Assembly: GCA_937129145.1 (NCBI GenBank)
Contig: CAKZMU010000113.1
Coordinates: 1 to 32,594 of the forward strand
Length of the DNA: 32,594 nt
Reading direction: 5' to 3'
Source of the DNA: an uncultured Lacinutrix sp.
GTDB lineage: Bacteria; Bacteroidota; Bacteroidia; Flavobacteriales; Flavobacteriaceae
The notes under the pieces are model-generated. The model was not told where the DNA came from. It worked only from the letters and a program-made list of their open reading frames with translations, and searched no databases. The position numbers were made by a program, and so were the translations under genes. This document shows positions 22,297-29,406 of this stretch, in pieces (the first letter of the stretch is position 1; the number at the start of each line of letters is the position of its first letter).

Positions 22297-22674
22297 TTAA
22301 TTTTGATTGTATCTCTTGTGTTGCTCATCCGTGTATATCTCATCAGGCAACTCACCATCAATCAAATTATCTAAAGATATTGTTTCATCATATTTGATAG
22401 GTGATTTTTCCGTATTTTTCACTTTGGTCTTTTGTTTTTTCTTACGAACGGCACGCGATAAGGTAAGCTGTTTCAGCTTAATCATGATATGGTCTTTGAT
22501 GCTGAGAGGAGGCATATTCTTCATAATTTTAGGATTCCCACGCTCACGGGCTTCCTTCCAATACTCCCATTCCTTTTGTGTGGTCTTATCAGGTGGTTCG
22601 CGCTTATAATTTATCAAATACCATAAAGATATTAGCATTATGACTATAGATACACTCATAATCAAAAGTAGCAC
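22297..22674 (-). CDS. Membrane-anchored basic protein
   Basis: A 125-residue protein starting at GTG 22674 with AGAGAGGA 5 bases upstream. One N-terminal membrane helix (LLLIMSVSIVIMLISLWYLI, residues 2-21) then a very charged cytoplasmic part (WEYWKEARERGNPKIMKN; SRAVRKKKQKTKVKNTEKSP) and an acidic tail. More AT-rich than neighbours. It has its own likely promoter (extended -10 TGATATAAT on the minus strand, TATAAT at 22797-22792). It resembles prophage-expressed membrane genes but no family is recognised. Confidence 0.55.
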   Translation of the reverse strand: MLLLIMSVSIVIMLISLWYLINYKREPPDKTTQKEWEYWKEARERGNPKIMKNMPPLSIKDHIMIKLKQLTLSRAVRKKKQKTKVKNTEKSPIKYDETISLDNLIDGELPDEIYTDEQHKRYNQN

Positions 22675-22903
22675 AAAATCCTCTCTTTGATAGGTTTAAA
22701 ATTTGGTCTTGGGGTTATTCGTTGTCTATGTCATTGGTATCTAAATATTTAGTCAATACATTGAGTGCTTCGTACTCGTTTTTTTGAAGACATTATATCA
22801 TTTTTAGATTTTTCGTCTAAACTCTACTTTTTAACCCCTATCCTCCCGTCCTTTCCCCATTCCGTTCGCAGGCTCTCTATGGAGAAAGGAAGCTGGTGGG
22901 GTG
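22675..22903. other. Intergenic gap with promoter, type A repeat and a gene-like fragment
   Basis: Holds the promoter at 22792-22819, a divergent type A repeat (22833-22893) and a short minus-strand frame (22792-22715) whose reading NEYEALNVLTKYLDTNDIDN looks protein-like but has no start in frame; a seven-A run separates it from an ATG. Confidence 0.5.
22792..22819 (-). promoter_or_regulatory. Leftward extended -10 promoter
   Basis: On the minus strand TGATATAAT, with TATAAT at 22797-22792, and a weak -35 (TTAGAC) about 17 bases upstream. Predicted to drive the membrane-anchored gene ending at 22297. Confidence 0.5.
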
Positions 22904-23254
22904 TTATTCAAATAATGAAATTTCGGCTTCGGTCATGTATTGGGCAAAGTCTTCGTAGGTGTTTGGCTCACCTGTTTTATAGAATTTGCCTCGACTACGC
23001 ATGTCTAAGGCTACTTTACCTGCGATATTTAATTTAATTTGGGCTGTGCCAGCTTGGATAAATGCCTGATTTAGTTCATCGAATTTGATGCTGAATCCGC
23101 GTCGGATTTTGAATAATGCGAGTAGGTTCATGAGCAAGAGCCATTGTTCTTTGGTGGGGGTAAACCAGCCTCTGTCTTGGGATGATTCGAGTAGTTGCCA
23201 TTCTTCGGCTGTGAGGTTTTGGCAATTGATGCGTCCGTTTGTTATGTCTTGCAT
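22904..23254 (-). CDS. Conserved-looking small protein, function unknown
   Basis: A 116-residue protein with AGGAG 8 bases before the ATG at 23254. The middle has a helical hydrophobic stretch (EQWLLLMNLLALFKIRRGFS), the C-terminus is acidic (YEDFAQYMTEAEISLFE). I recognise no domain. It is the last member of the long leftward series before the repeat at 22833-22893. Confidence 0.6.
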   Translation of the reverse strand: MQDITNGRINCQNLTAEEWQLLESSQDRGWFTPTKEQWLLLMNLLALFKIRRGFSIKFDELNQAFIQAGTAQIKLNIAGKVALDMRSRGKFYKTGEPNTYEDFAQYMTEAEISLFE

Positions 23255-23296
23255 GATGTGTTCTCCTAGTTGGTTTGGGTTTTAGGTTTTGTGAGC

Positions 23297-23320
23297 GGAC
23301 GCGCTGTTGCACGTCCCTAG
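23297..23320. repeat. GGACGCGCTGTTGCACGTCC palindrome
   Basis: Type C palindrome in the gap between two leftward genes; compare 858-882 and 18135-18159. Confidence 0.75.
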
Positions 23321-23324
23321 GGGG

Positions 23325-23534
23325 TTAATCTGTTTCAATCATTTCAAGAGGTGATAGTTTGCGAACGGTGTTGTTGGGCGTAGGGAAGCCCATATGTCTT
23401 GCGATATTTAAGGCTGTATTGACATGGATAGGGCAATAGTATTGCTGTTTAGCCCATACAAGCGTATGTGTCGCTGGTAATTCACAGCCTTTTTGGTCGC
23501 ATTTTTTAGTTTTTGGCTCATCGTGATTGGTCAT
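23325..23534 (-). CDS. Small zinc-binding protein, paralogue 1
   Basis: A 69-residue protein with AGGAG 7 bases before the ATG. Metal ligands are C12, C17, H23, C34 and H37, in the order C-x4-C-x5-H-x10-C-x2-H, around the motif LPATH-x-L-W. The same motif and spacing recur in the protein at 26387-26602, so the two are paralogues of one family. The C-terminal tail differs. Probably a one-zinc finger that binds nucleic acid or protein; no named family recognised. Confidence 0.65.
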   Translation of the reverse strand: MTNHDEPKTKKCDQKGCELPATHTLVWAKQQYYCPIHVNTALNIARHMGFPTPNNTVRKLSPLEMIETD

Positions 23535-23573
23535 TGTTTTCTCCTAGTTGATTTGGTTTAAGTTTAAGATGGT

Positions 23574-23598
23574 GGACAACGCAGGCATTGTCCCTACG
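23574..23598. repeat. GGACAACGCAGGCATTGTCC palindrome
   Basis: Matches 827-851 and 2829-2853 exactly over the core. Immediately follows the stop of the gene ending at 23601. Confidence 0.8.
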
Positions 23599-23600
23599 GG

Positions 23601-24059
23601 TTATTTGTGTTTCTTGAGTTCGGCGTGGGTTTCGGCGATTTCGGCTTTGAGATTTTCGATTGCTTCAAGGGCTTCGGCTTCGGTGTCGTAGATGAGACTT
23701 TCATTGTAGATGTGTTGGCTATCGACCCAGATGTAGCCGATGAAGCCAAGCGCATTGGTTCGCTTGATATAAAAGCGTGGGATTGGGGTGTGGTTGATTT
23801 GGTGAAGCTGAGAGATGTTTTCGAGGGTTTCGGTAAAGATGAGGATTGAGTCATATAAGATTGTGAAGTTTTTTTGTTTTTGACAGGCGATAGCGATGTA
23901 GCAAAGGCGCATGTAAAGATTAGGGATTAGCTCACGGGTGGCTTTGATACGAGTTTGGATTGTGTGGGTGATATGGAGTTTGTTCATGCCGTCCAGTAGT
24001 GCCTGCTCGTATCCGTCGTGCATGGTATCGGGTGTGAATAGGACGTTTTTATCTGCCAT
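23601..24059 (-). CDS. Unknown protein
   Basis: A 152-residue protein with AAGGA 9 bases before the ATG at 24059. The first half is helical (EQALLDGMNKLHITHTIQTR; LYMRLCYIAIACQKQKNF). The second half has a short beta pattern (FIGYIWVDSQHIYNESLIYD) and a coiled charged end (EALEAIENLKAEIAETHAEL). No domain recognised. Lies directly downstream of the methyltransferase gene. Confidence 0.55.
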   Translation of the reverse strand: MADKNVLFTPDTMHDGYEQALLDGMNKLHITHTIQTRIKATRELIPNLYMRLCYIAIACQKQKNFTILYDSILIFTETLENISQLHQINHTPIPRFYIKRTNALGFIGYIWVDSQHIYNESLIYDTEAEALEAIENLKAEIAETHAELKKHK

Positions 24060-24071
24060 TGTGATTTTCCT

Positions 24072-25517
24072 TTATAGATTAGCGAATAAGGGTAATTTGT
24101 TGAGTGCGTTCGCGGAGGGATTTATCCAAAGGCACTCGGTTGATTTATGATTACCATTGGTGCGTGCTGGTTTTTCGACGAATGCCCAATCGGCATAGAG
24201 TTGTTGATAGAGTGGATGGTCGTAGCCTGATAGGATAACCATGCCCTTAACTTGCTGAAGGAGCTTTCCTAGTACGATGTGTTCAATATCGGTCATTTCA
24301 AAAGCATAGTATTCTTCGTTGGAGTGCCGGGTATCAAACATGTAGGGAGGGTCGATGTAGAACAATGTTTCAGGCCCATCGAATCGCCTAATGACATCGA
24401 GGGCATCATCATTTTCTAGTTGGGCATCTTTGAGCCGATTAGCAGCTGCCCAAAGCATCGTCACATCATTCCATTCTTGGGTGACTGTTTTTCCACGCCG
24501 ATTATTCTTCATGTAGCGCCAGCCTGATTTCCATTTACCTTCACCTGAATCAAAGCTCATACGAGAACGGATATAAAAATCGCGTGCTATCTCTAGTTTG
24601 GACGCGTCCGCCCTGGTGTTATGGGCATTTTCCCAAACTTGCCGACTGTAAGGTGTGAGTTGTATCCAGTTGATGAGTTCTTCAGGGGATTGGTGTAAGA
24701 CCTCAAAAAAAGTGATCACATTTGAGTTAAGGTCATTGAGTGTTTCGATTGGTGAGGGGGACTTTTGGAAGAATATGGATGCCCCACCACAGAAGGGTTC
24801 GGGGAATTTGTGGGATGTGACCAGGCGTTGGGCATCCCTTGAAGCATTTCTAACCAGCGTGGGTTGATTACGCCTGATGCTTTTCCTGAGACCGTTTCCT
24901 CGACGACGATGACCTGTTGTGAGGTTCGCATTTGGCTTCTGAATTTGTTGTCTTGGCAGATGTGTCCCGATTTGCGCCGAATGTATTTCTGGATGCTTCG
25001 TACCCGTGTATCGCTGGCTGTTGGCGTAACCCACATAAAACCATCGTGTTCGGTATTGGGGACTGCCAAAGGCGTAAGCTGGAATAGTGAGCCACATTCC
25101 GTCATACCCCAATTGGGCAAGCTGTGCTGTAATGGTTTTGCCTCCCCTATGAACGATTGCTGGAACGTTCTCCAGCACAATGCCGATTGGTCTAGTTGTG
25201 CTAATAATGTTGTAGAGGTTGTACCAGAGGGCAGATTCGCCACTTGCGAGACCTCTTTTATGACCAGCATTGCTAATTTCTGTACAGGGGAAGCCTCCAT
25301 AGATAATGTCGATATTTTTGAAGTCATCAGGTGATACCTCTTGAATGTCTTTGTGATAGGTGGCGTTGTGCCAGAAGCGACGGTGTTTTTTTAGTAGACC
25401 CCGTTTGAAGGGGTCAATTTCGCATAAGTGACGAATATCTAAATCACCGTTGAAGGCAGCTACGGCGGATAAATCCATTGCACCAAAGCCTGAAAAGAAA
25501 CTAGCTGCTGTAAACAT
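24072..25517 (-). CDS. Chimeric DNA methyltransferase: C5-cytosine plus D12 N6-adenine
   Basis: A 481-residue open frame. Residues 1-165 are a C5-MTase: SFFSGFGAMDL (motif I), GGFPCTEIS with nucleophile C78 (IV), GIVLENVP (VI), QYRTRWFYVGY (VIII). Residues 238-470 are a D12 (Dam-like) N6-adenine MTase: EPFCGGASIFF (240-250), ETLNDLNSNVITFF, YIDPPY (387-392) and GMVILSGY. The D12 part lacks its usual N-terminal K-W-x-G-G-K SAM-binding segment. Between them (25060-24820) the genuine C5 C-terminus lies in another frame (TPTASD and GVINPRWLEMLQGMPNAW), so the linker residues 168-237 are probably a shifted reading. The start overlaps the previous stop (TAATG). Activity uncertain. Confidence 0.75.
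   Translation of the reverse strand: MFTAASFFSGFGAMDLSAVAAFNGDLDIRHLCEIDPFKRGLLKKHRRFWHNATYHKDIQEVSPDDFKNIDIIYGGFPCTEISNAGHKRGLASGESALWYNLYNIISTTRPIGIVLENVPAIVHRGGKTITAQLAQLGYDGMWLTIPAYAFGSPQYRTRWFYVGYANSQRYTGTKHPEIHSAQIGTHLPRQQIQKPNANLTTGHRRRGNGLRKSIRRNQPTLVRNASRDAQRLVTSHKFPEPFCGGASIFFQKSPSPIETLNDLNSNVITFFEVLHQSPEELINWIQLTPYSRQVWENAHNTRADASKLEIARDFYIRSRMSFDSGEGKWKSGWRYMKNNRRGKTVTQEWNDVTMLWAAANRLKDAQLENDDALDVIRRFDGPETLFYIDPPYMFDTRHSNEEYYAFEMTDIEHIVLGKLLQQVKGMVILSGYDHPLYQQLYADWAFVEKPARTNGNHKSTECLWINPSANALNKLPLFANL
24820..25060 (-). pseudogene. Out-of-frame C-terminal part of the C5-methyltransferase
   Basis: In the +1 frame relative to the long methyltransferase frame, minus-strand bases about 25060-24820 read GFMWVTPTASD, then SGKASGVINPRWLEMLQGMP and NAW. 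This is the C-terminal signature of phage C5-MTases (form 'W-TPTA-D ... G-LNP-WVE-LMG-P-GW'). The motif fit is too good for a chance shadow. It indicates indels, or a joined pair of genes, rather than a single native protein. Confidence 0.65.
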
Positions 25518-26173
25518 TAGAGTAGGCTTAGTTGTTTGATTGGTTTTGTTTCCTCGATGTAGAATTTTTGTTGCAATACTTGGAGCGGTGGATTTTTTAC
25601 GGCGCGGTTGAGTGTGCCGTATGAGATGTTATTGCGTTGGGTTGGCTCGATGTAGGGCAAGCCGATAAGCTGGAAGAATGCGCCTTCGGATTCGACGCGC
25701 AATTGGGCTAATTTTGCGTAGCCTAGTTTTGAGTCATAGTTTGGGTGGAGGCTATTATAATCCACATGCCATGCTGACCCGCCTGAAAAGCGTACAGATG
25801 ATTTATGTTTGCTAAGTTTGGTCATGATGAATTGTGTTGATTCGGCAGGACCTGTTCGTAGCCATGTGATGTAGCCATAATTTTCGGGGGTGGCTGTGTA
25901 GATTTCGATGTTGAGATTTTTGTAGGTTAGGGAGCGATGTTTGTTGCCCCACTTTGCGCCTTTTTCGATTGTGCTTAATTCCAACAAGTGGTTGATTAGC
26001 GCCCAAAATTCGGAGTAAGATTTAGGGATTATCACGAGGTCAATGTCTGTTACGCGTGTGTCACGTCTGCGGATGCTACCGACAATGAGATAGCGATAGA
26101 TTACGGATGTGAGTTCTAGTAAAAATTCATTGGCGATGGTTTCGGCTATGAGCAGGGGTACGATTTTGTTCAT
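25517..26173 (-). CDS. Family-X DNA polymerase-like nucleotidyltransferase
   Basis: A 218-residue protein of the Pol-beta superfamily. YLIVGSIRRRDTRVTDIDLV (residues 28-47) gives the G-S motif (32-33) and catalytic D43 and D45. The third carboxylate position reads NIEIYTATPENYG, with E90 in place of the usual D. TGPAESTQFIMTKLSK corresponds to the PolX 'TGS-.-N..LR..A' nucleotide-binding stretch, and LIGLPYIEPTQRN to the PolX end motif. It lacks the 8-kDa/HhH lyase and PHP domains. Could fill gaps or add nucleotides in repair. Coupled to the methyltransferase by a TAATG overlap. Confidence 0.75.
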   Translation of the reverse strand: MNKIVPLLIAETIANEFLLELTSVIYRYLIVGSIRRRDTRVTDIDLVIIPKSYSEFWALINHLLELSTIEKGAKWGNKHRSLTYKNLNIEIYTATPENYGYITWLRTGPAESTQFIMTKLSKHKSSVRFSGGSAWHVDYNSLHPNYDSKLGYAKLAQLRVESEGAFFQLIGLPYIEPTQRNNISYGTLNRAVKNPPLQVLQQKFYIEETKPIKQLSLL

Positions 26174-26186
26174 GATGGTTTAGTCC

Positions 26187-26390
26187 TTAGAACATTTTAA
26201 GCTGACGGGGTGGAATATTGGGTGGCAATTCTCCTTTGGGTATGTGTTCGTAGGTGTGAATTGACCAAGTAAAGCCTGCATTTTCAAAACGTTCAGCAAC
26301 ATCTAAGGCATCAGAGCGTGACTCAAAGTTGATGATACGTTGTGTTTTTTTATTTTTGCTGATGATTAGCGTTGCTGGAGCGTTATTCAT
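26187..26390 (-). CDS. Unknown small protein
   Basis: A 67-residue protein starting at ATG 26390, which overlaps the preceding TGA (ATGA). Reads NAPATLIISKNKKTQRIINF, then a helix (SDALDVAERFENAGFTWSIH) and a proline-rich end. Looks like a small ferredoxin-like alpha/beta fold. No family recognised. Coupled to the zinc-binding paralogue upstream. Confidence 0.55.
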   Translation of the reverse strand: MNNAPATLIISKNKKTQRIINFESRSDALDVAERFENAGFTWSIHTYEHIPKGELPPNIPPRQLKMF

Positions 26391-26602
26391 GCGTGTGTAT
26401 CCTGCCAAAGTTGCTGGTATTCTTCGTCGGTCAGGGTGTGGGCTGTTTGCCGTGGTAGGGTGTATTCGATTTCATCGGCAAGGCTTATTGTTTGATTGGC
26501 ATGAAGTTGGCAGTAAGCATATTCGATGTCATCCCATGTTAGCCCGTGTGTGGCTGGTAGTGGGCAATCGGTTTCGTCACAGATGATTAAGTGTTTTTGC
26601 AT
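26387..26602 (-). CDS. Small zinc-binding protein, paralogue 2
   Basis: A 71-residue protein; ATG 26602 has AAAGGAG 8 bases upstream, preferred to GTG 26620, which contains that site. Ligands C8, C13, H19, C31 and H34 follow C-x4-C-x5-H-x11-C-x2-H, with the same LPATH-x-L-T/W core as the protein at 23325-23534. The rest differs, so duplication is old or only the finger is conserved. Confidence 0.65.
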   Translation of the reverse strand: MQKHLIICDETDCPLPATHGLTWDDIEYAYCQLHANQTISLADEIEYTLPRQTAHTLTDEEYQQLWQDTHA

Positions 26603-26617
26603 TGGGTTTGCTCCTTT

Positions 26618-26668
26618 CACCCCCTCTGTTGCTGGCGCAACATCTCCCCCGATTTCGAGGGAGAAAAA
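26618..26668. repeat. Degenerate type A-like repeat
   Basis: ccccctctgttgctggcgcaacatctcccc...gagggagaaa between two leftward genes. It holds a small palindrome (TTGCTGGCGCAA). Confidence 0.5.
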
Positions 26669-26699
26669 GATGAGGTTAATTTATATTCAAGGTATTCGT

Positions 26700-27002
26700 T
26701 TACAGGACGAGATAGGATTCAAGTTCTGCCATTTTGTCACAGATAGCTTTAGTTTCTTCAGGTGCTGAATCCCATACTGTGCCTATTCCGTATTTGGTTT
26801 CTAATTCGCTAAATTGTTCGGATAAGGCGACAAGTTCTTTTTCTGTATCTACCCATTGTTGATAAGACATCTCATCAACATCATGGCGATGGCATCTTTG
26901 CAAATAACTTTGATAGTTGATGTCTAAGATTTCGATTGAAACCCAGCCAGAAGCGATTAGCATTTGTTCGTATTCTGATGGTTGATAGTAGTTTGTGCTC
27001 AT
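26700..27002 (-). CDS. Unknown small acidic protein
   Basis: A 100-residue protein with AAAGGA 7 bases before ATG 27002. Aromatic N-terminus (STNYYQPSEYEQMLIASGWV), then a helical charged region (DTEKELVALSEQFSELETKY). No domain recognised. Confidence 0.6.
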   Translation of the reverse strand: MSTNYYQPSEYEQMLIASGWVSIEILDINYQSYLQRCHRHDVDEMSYQQWVDTEKELVALSEQFSELETKYGIGTVWDSAPEETKAICDKMAELESYLVL

Positions 27003-27036
27003 AATTCAATCCTTTCGTGATTTCTGAATAAGAAGC

Positions 27037-27060
27037 GGACGCTATACATAGCGTCCCTAC
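27037..27060. repeat. GGACGCTATACATAGCGTCC palindrome
   Basis: Type D palindrome, close to 28228-28252 (GGACGGTATACATACCGTCC) with compensating changes in both arms. The paired changes suggest that pairing is maintained. Confidence 0.8.
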
Positions 27061-27070
27061 AGATATTTTT

Positions 27071-28186
27071 TTAGAATGGGATGTCGTCTAGGGAGTTGAC
27101 GATTTTTAGAACGATGTTGCGTAGGGCAATTGTGTCGGTCATGGCGTTGTGTGCGCCTTCCATGTCTTTGATACCCATGATTTGCTCGTAGGCATCTGTG
27201 AGGGATTGCCATTTGTATTCACCAGCTTTGTATTTGCTGGGTTCGCCGATGTATTTGGCGATGATTGGCATGAGGTTGATATGCTCACTTGGTACGATTT
27301 GGGGTAGGTTGTGCATGGCACAGACTTGATTGAGTGTTTTTAGGTCGTAGTCGCCATAGGTGGCGAATGGCTTATTTTGGATGGCTTCGCGGATTGTTGC
27401 GTAGACTTCAGGGAATGTTTTGGCGTTGGTAAGTGACTCAGGTTTAATGCCGTTAATGTCTGATGCGGATTTGCCTTTTTTGCCAACACGCAATAGCTTT
27501 TGTGGATCATTGGGTTTGACTAGGAAATCTTGCATGTCATCATTGGGGAGCATCAATCCGACTTGGACGATTTCATCATCATCAGCTATGCCAGTGGTTT
27601 CAAAGTCGCCATAGACCCATTTTTGATGACCTTTGAGACTTTCGAAAACTTGGGCTTTGCGTTGGGCGGAAGCGGATATGTCGGGTAGTGTGAAGACCCC
27701 TCCAGCTAGAACTTTGACGGGCTTCCAGAAATCACCATCGGGAATTGTGTAGCAGGTGATGCTCACGTTTTCGGTGACATCGCCTAGGTTCATTTTCTCT
27801 AGGTCTGGGTAATGCTCAATCCAGAGGTCTTTATTGCTTTGGCGGATGTAGAGTTGCTTAGATTCGCCTTCTACGTCGCAGTACCATGTTGGGTTGCCTG
27901 AATTTGAGGCTTTGTGCTCAATGCCGATGATCGTGCGCTTTGTCCATGAAGGGTCGATGAAGTCGGCGGATTGTGGGGGTGTTTCGTCGGAGTCGTCGAA
28001 GGTGGCTATGCAGAGTGATGTGAGGTAGTCAAAGATTTTTTTGGCGTGCTTAGATTCGATTGTCATATCAGGATAAGCAAGTAATTCAATATCTAAAGTT
28101 TGTTCATCATCTGATAATTTAGCGACTATGAAATCATGCAGATTGATGATTCGATTGTCGATTTTGATTAGGTGATTGGGTTTCAT
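27071..28186 (-). CDS. DnaQ-like DEDDh 3'-5' exonuclease with unknown N-terminal part
   Basis: A 371-residue protein with AGGAG upstream. The C-terminal half (190-365) is a DEDDh exonuclease: VYGDFETTGI (D194, E196), YGDYDLKTL (D281), and GAHNAMTDTIAL (H346, D351). The N-terminal 180 residues carry no recognised catalytic motif. They show two beta-rich segments (TKRTIIGIEHKASNSGNPTW; ENVSITCYTIPDGDFWKPV) that could bind DNA or a polymerase. No polymerase domain is present in the genome apart from the PolX-like protein, so it would act in repair, recombination or proofreading for host enzymes. Confidence 0.8.
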   Translation of the reverse strand: MKPNHLIKIDNRIINLHDFIVAKLSDDEQTLDIELLAYPDMTIESKHAKKIFDYLTSLCIATFDDSDETPPQSADFIDPSWTKRTIIGIEHKASNSGNPTWYCDVEGESKQLYIRQSNKDLWIEHYPDLEKMNLGDVTENVSITCYTIPDGDFWKPVKVLAGGVFTLPDISASAQRKAQVFESLKGHQKWVYGDFETTGIADDDEIVQVGLMLPNDDMQDFLVKPNDPQKLLRVGKKGKSASDINGIKPESLTNAKTFPEVYATIREAIQNKPFATYGDYDLKTLNQVCAMHNLPQIVPSEHINLMPIIAKYIGEPSKYKAGEYKWQSLTDAYEQIMGIKDMEGAHNAMTDTIALRNIVLKIVNSLDDIPF

Positions 28187-28227
28187 TTTGTGTTGTCTCC
28201 TAGAGATTTAATTTGATTAAGATTTTC

Positions 28228-28252
28228 GGACGGTATACATACCGTCCCTACG
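28228..28252. repeat. GGACGGTATACATACCGTCC palindrome
   Basis: Type D unit between exonuclease and replication genes. Confidence 0.8.
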
Positions 28253-28255
28253 GGG

Positions 28256-29401
28256 TTAATTGGTTGCAAGGTCTGCCCAAGTTAGATTGGCGAATTGATT
28301 ATTGGACTCTGTGTTGGGCATGGCACGCCGTTCCCCTACGGATTGTTGTTGCACAAAGTCTTCAAAATTCAGTTTAGGGTCATGGGCAAGGGCGCGTTTA
28401 AATTCGTCTTTGATGTTTTGGGCGTAGTTTTTGAGCGTGCCTGCGAGGTATTTGGGCATTGTTTGCCGTAATTCGCCTGAGTCACGTTTTGCTTCAGCTT
28501 GGGCGATTAGGTTTGAGAGGGTGGTGTCTGGTATCCATGTGTAAGACTTTGCGATATTGCGCCATATGCCAGCTTTGACGAGTAAGTCTTCACCCCTCCC
28601 TAGTGCGCTATCTCCTAATGCGTTCGCTTCGCTCCCGAGTCGCAGGCTCTCTGATGGAGAGGGACTTGCATTTTCGTCGGTGGGTTTTTCAAAAGATAAA
28701 TCATCTTTTGAATTTAATTCTTCTAAATTAACAACAACAGCATGTAGTGTTGTTTGGTTAGTTTCTTTATCTTTAGATAAAGAAACGTTGTTCGGTATTG
28801 TTGTTAATGATTTTGAAGCCTTGAGGGAAGATGGTTTAAAATCGGGTTTTAAAGTCTTTGGGGGTGATGGTTTAAAATCGGGTTTTGAAGTTACACGGTC
28901 AAAGAGGAAACCGCGTAAGTATATTGTGCTGCGCCCGTAGACTTTGGCGATTGCATCGAGGAGGGCTTCACCGTCTAGCTTGTAGTGCATTACTTTTGTG
29001 CGTGCTAGATTGTGTTTTGATTTACAGGTGATTATGGGGGCAAGTTTATCTCTTAGCTTGCGGAGCTTATATTTTGATAAACCGATGTCGCCAAGCCATT
29101 CGTCGTCGGTGCGATAGAGTTCGTATAAATTGACTTTGCGCTGTGACTTGGCTTTGACATTTTCCAGATTAGCTAACCAGTAGAGTGTCTTTTCGGCAAG
29201 CATGGCTAGTTGGTATTGGTGAGCTTCCTCTTCTTCATCAGCAAAGATGGCAAGAAAAAGCCCGGTAAGACTGTTGATGGTTGAGCCGCCGATTGTTTGC
29301 ATGGTGTCGATGAGGCTAATTAGTCTGCTACGGAATTGGCTAGGTTTTTGGGGCAATGTGTAGCTTGGGAATTGATAGTTTAAGTTGGCGGCTGTGACCA
29401 T
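28256..29401 (-). CDS. Winged-helix replication initiator-like protein containing a candidate origin
   Basis: A 381-residue protein. Residues 90-150 look like a winged helix (NLYELYRTDDEWLGDIGLSK, YKLRKLRDKLAPIITCKSKH, then VMHYKLDGEALLDAI), of the type found in phage and plasmid replication proteins. A linker (about 170-280) is low-complexity, contains a repeated KPDFKPS element and a stretch (SPSESLRLGSEANALGDSAL) encoded by a type A repeat. The C-terminal 100 residues are helical and charged. The linker DNA is AT-rich with iteron-like repeats, as in lambda gene O. It ends the parA-parB-rep cluster. Confidence 0.5.
   Translation of the reverse strand: MVTAANLNYQFPSYTLPQKPSQFRSRLISLIDTMQTIGGSTINSLTGLFLAIFADEEEEAHQYQLAMLAEKTLYWLANLENVKAKSQRKVNLYELYRTDDEWLGDIGLSKYKLRKLRDKLAPIITCKSKHNLARTKVMHYKLDGEALLDAIAKVYGRSTIYLRGFLFDRVTSKPDFKPSPPKTLKPDFKPSSLKASKSLTTIPNNVSLSKDKETNQTTLHAVVVNLEELNSKDDLSFEKPTDENASPSPSESLRLGSEANALGDSALGRGEDLLVKAGIWRNIAKSYTWIPDTTLSNLIAQAEAKRDSGELRQTMPKYLAGTLKNYAQNIKDEFKRALAHDPKLNFEDFVQQQSVGERRAMPNTESNNQFANLTWADLATN
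28593..28670. repeat. Type A repeat inside the replication gene
   Basis: cacccctccctagtgcgctatctcc...gagtcgcaggctctctgatggagagggactt, read in frame as the SPSESLRLGSEANALG stretch. Confidence 0.7.
28691..28886. other. Candidate replication origin within the replication gene
   Basis: An AT-rich segment with an inverted repeat AAAAGAT/ATCTTTT (28691-28709), another TTTCTTTATC/GATAAAGAAA (28762-28785), and two exact 21-bp direct repeats beginning GATGGTTTAAAATCGG (28830-28850 and 28866-28886, 36 bp apart). Iterons plus AT-rich DNA inside the initiator gene is the lambda O arrangement. Structure is seen; function is inferred. Confidence 0.45.
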
Positions 29402-29406
29402 GATTT

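Noticed and set aside
22307..22609. A rightward membrane-like reading opposite the gene ending at 22297
   Set aside because: Antisense shadow without ribosome binding site, beginning right after the bidirectional terminator.
22715..22792. A micro-gene reading NEYEALNVLTKYLDTNDIDN
   Set aside because: No start codon in frame; the nearby ATG is one base out of frame (seven-A run) and overlaps the predicted -10 box. Kept only as a note, since one missing A would open a 25-residue frame.
24716..25327. A separate 203-residue leftward protein overlapping the methyltransferase
   Set aside because: Only its middle (25060-24820) has meaningful motifs, those of the C5-methyltransferase C-terminus; its beginning and end are shadows of the long frame.
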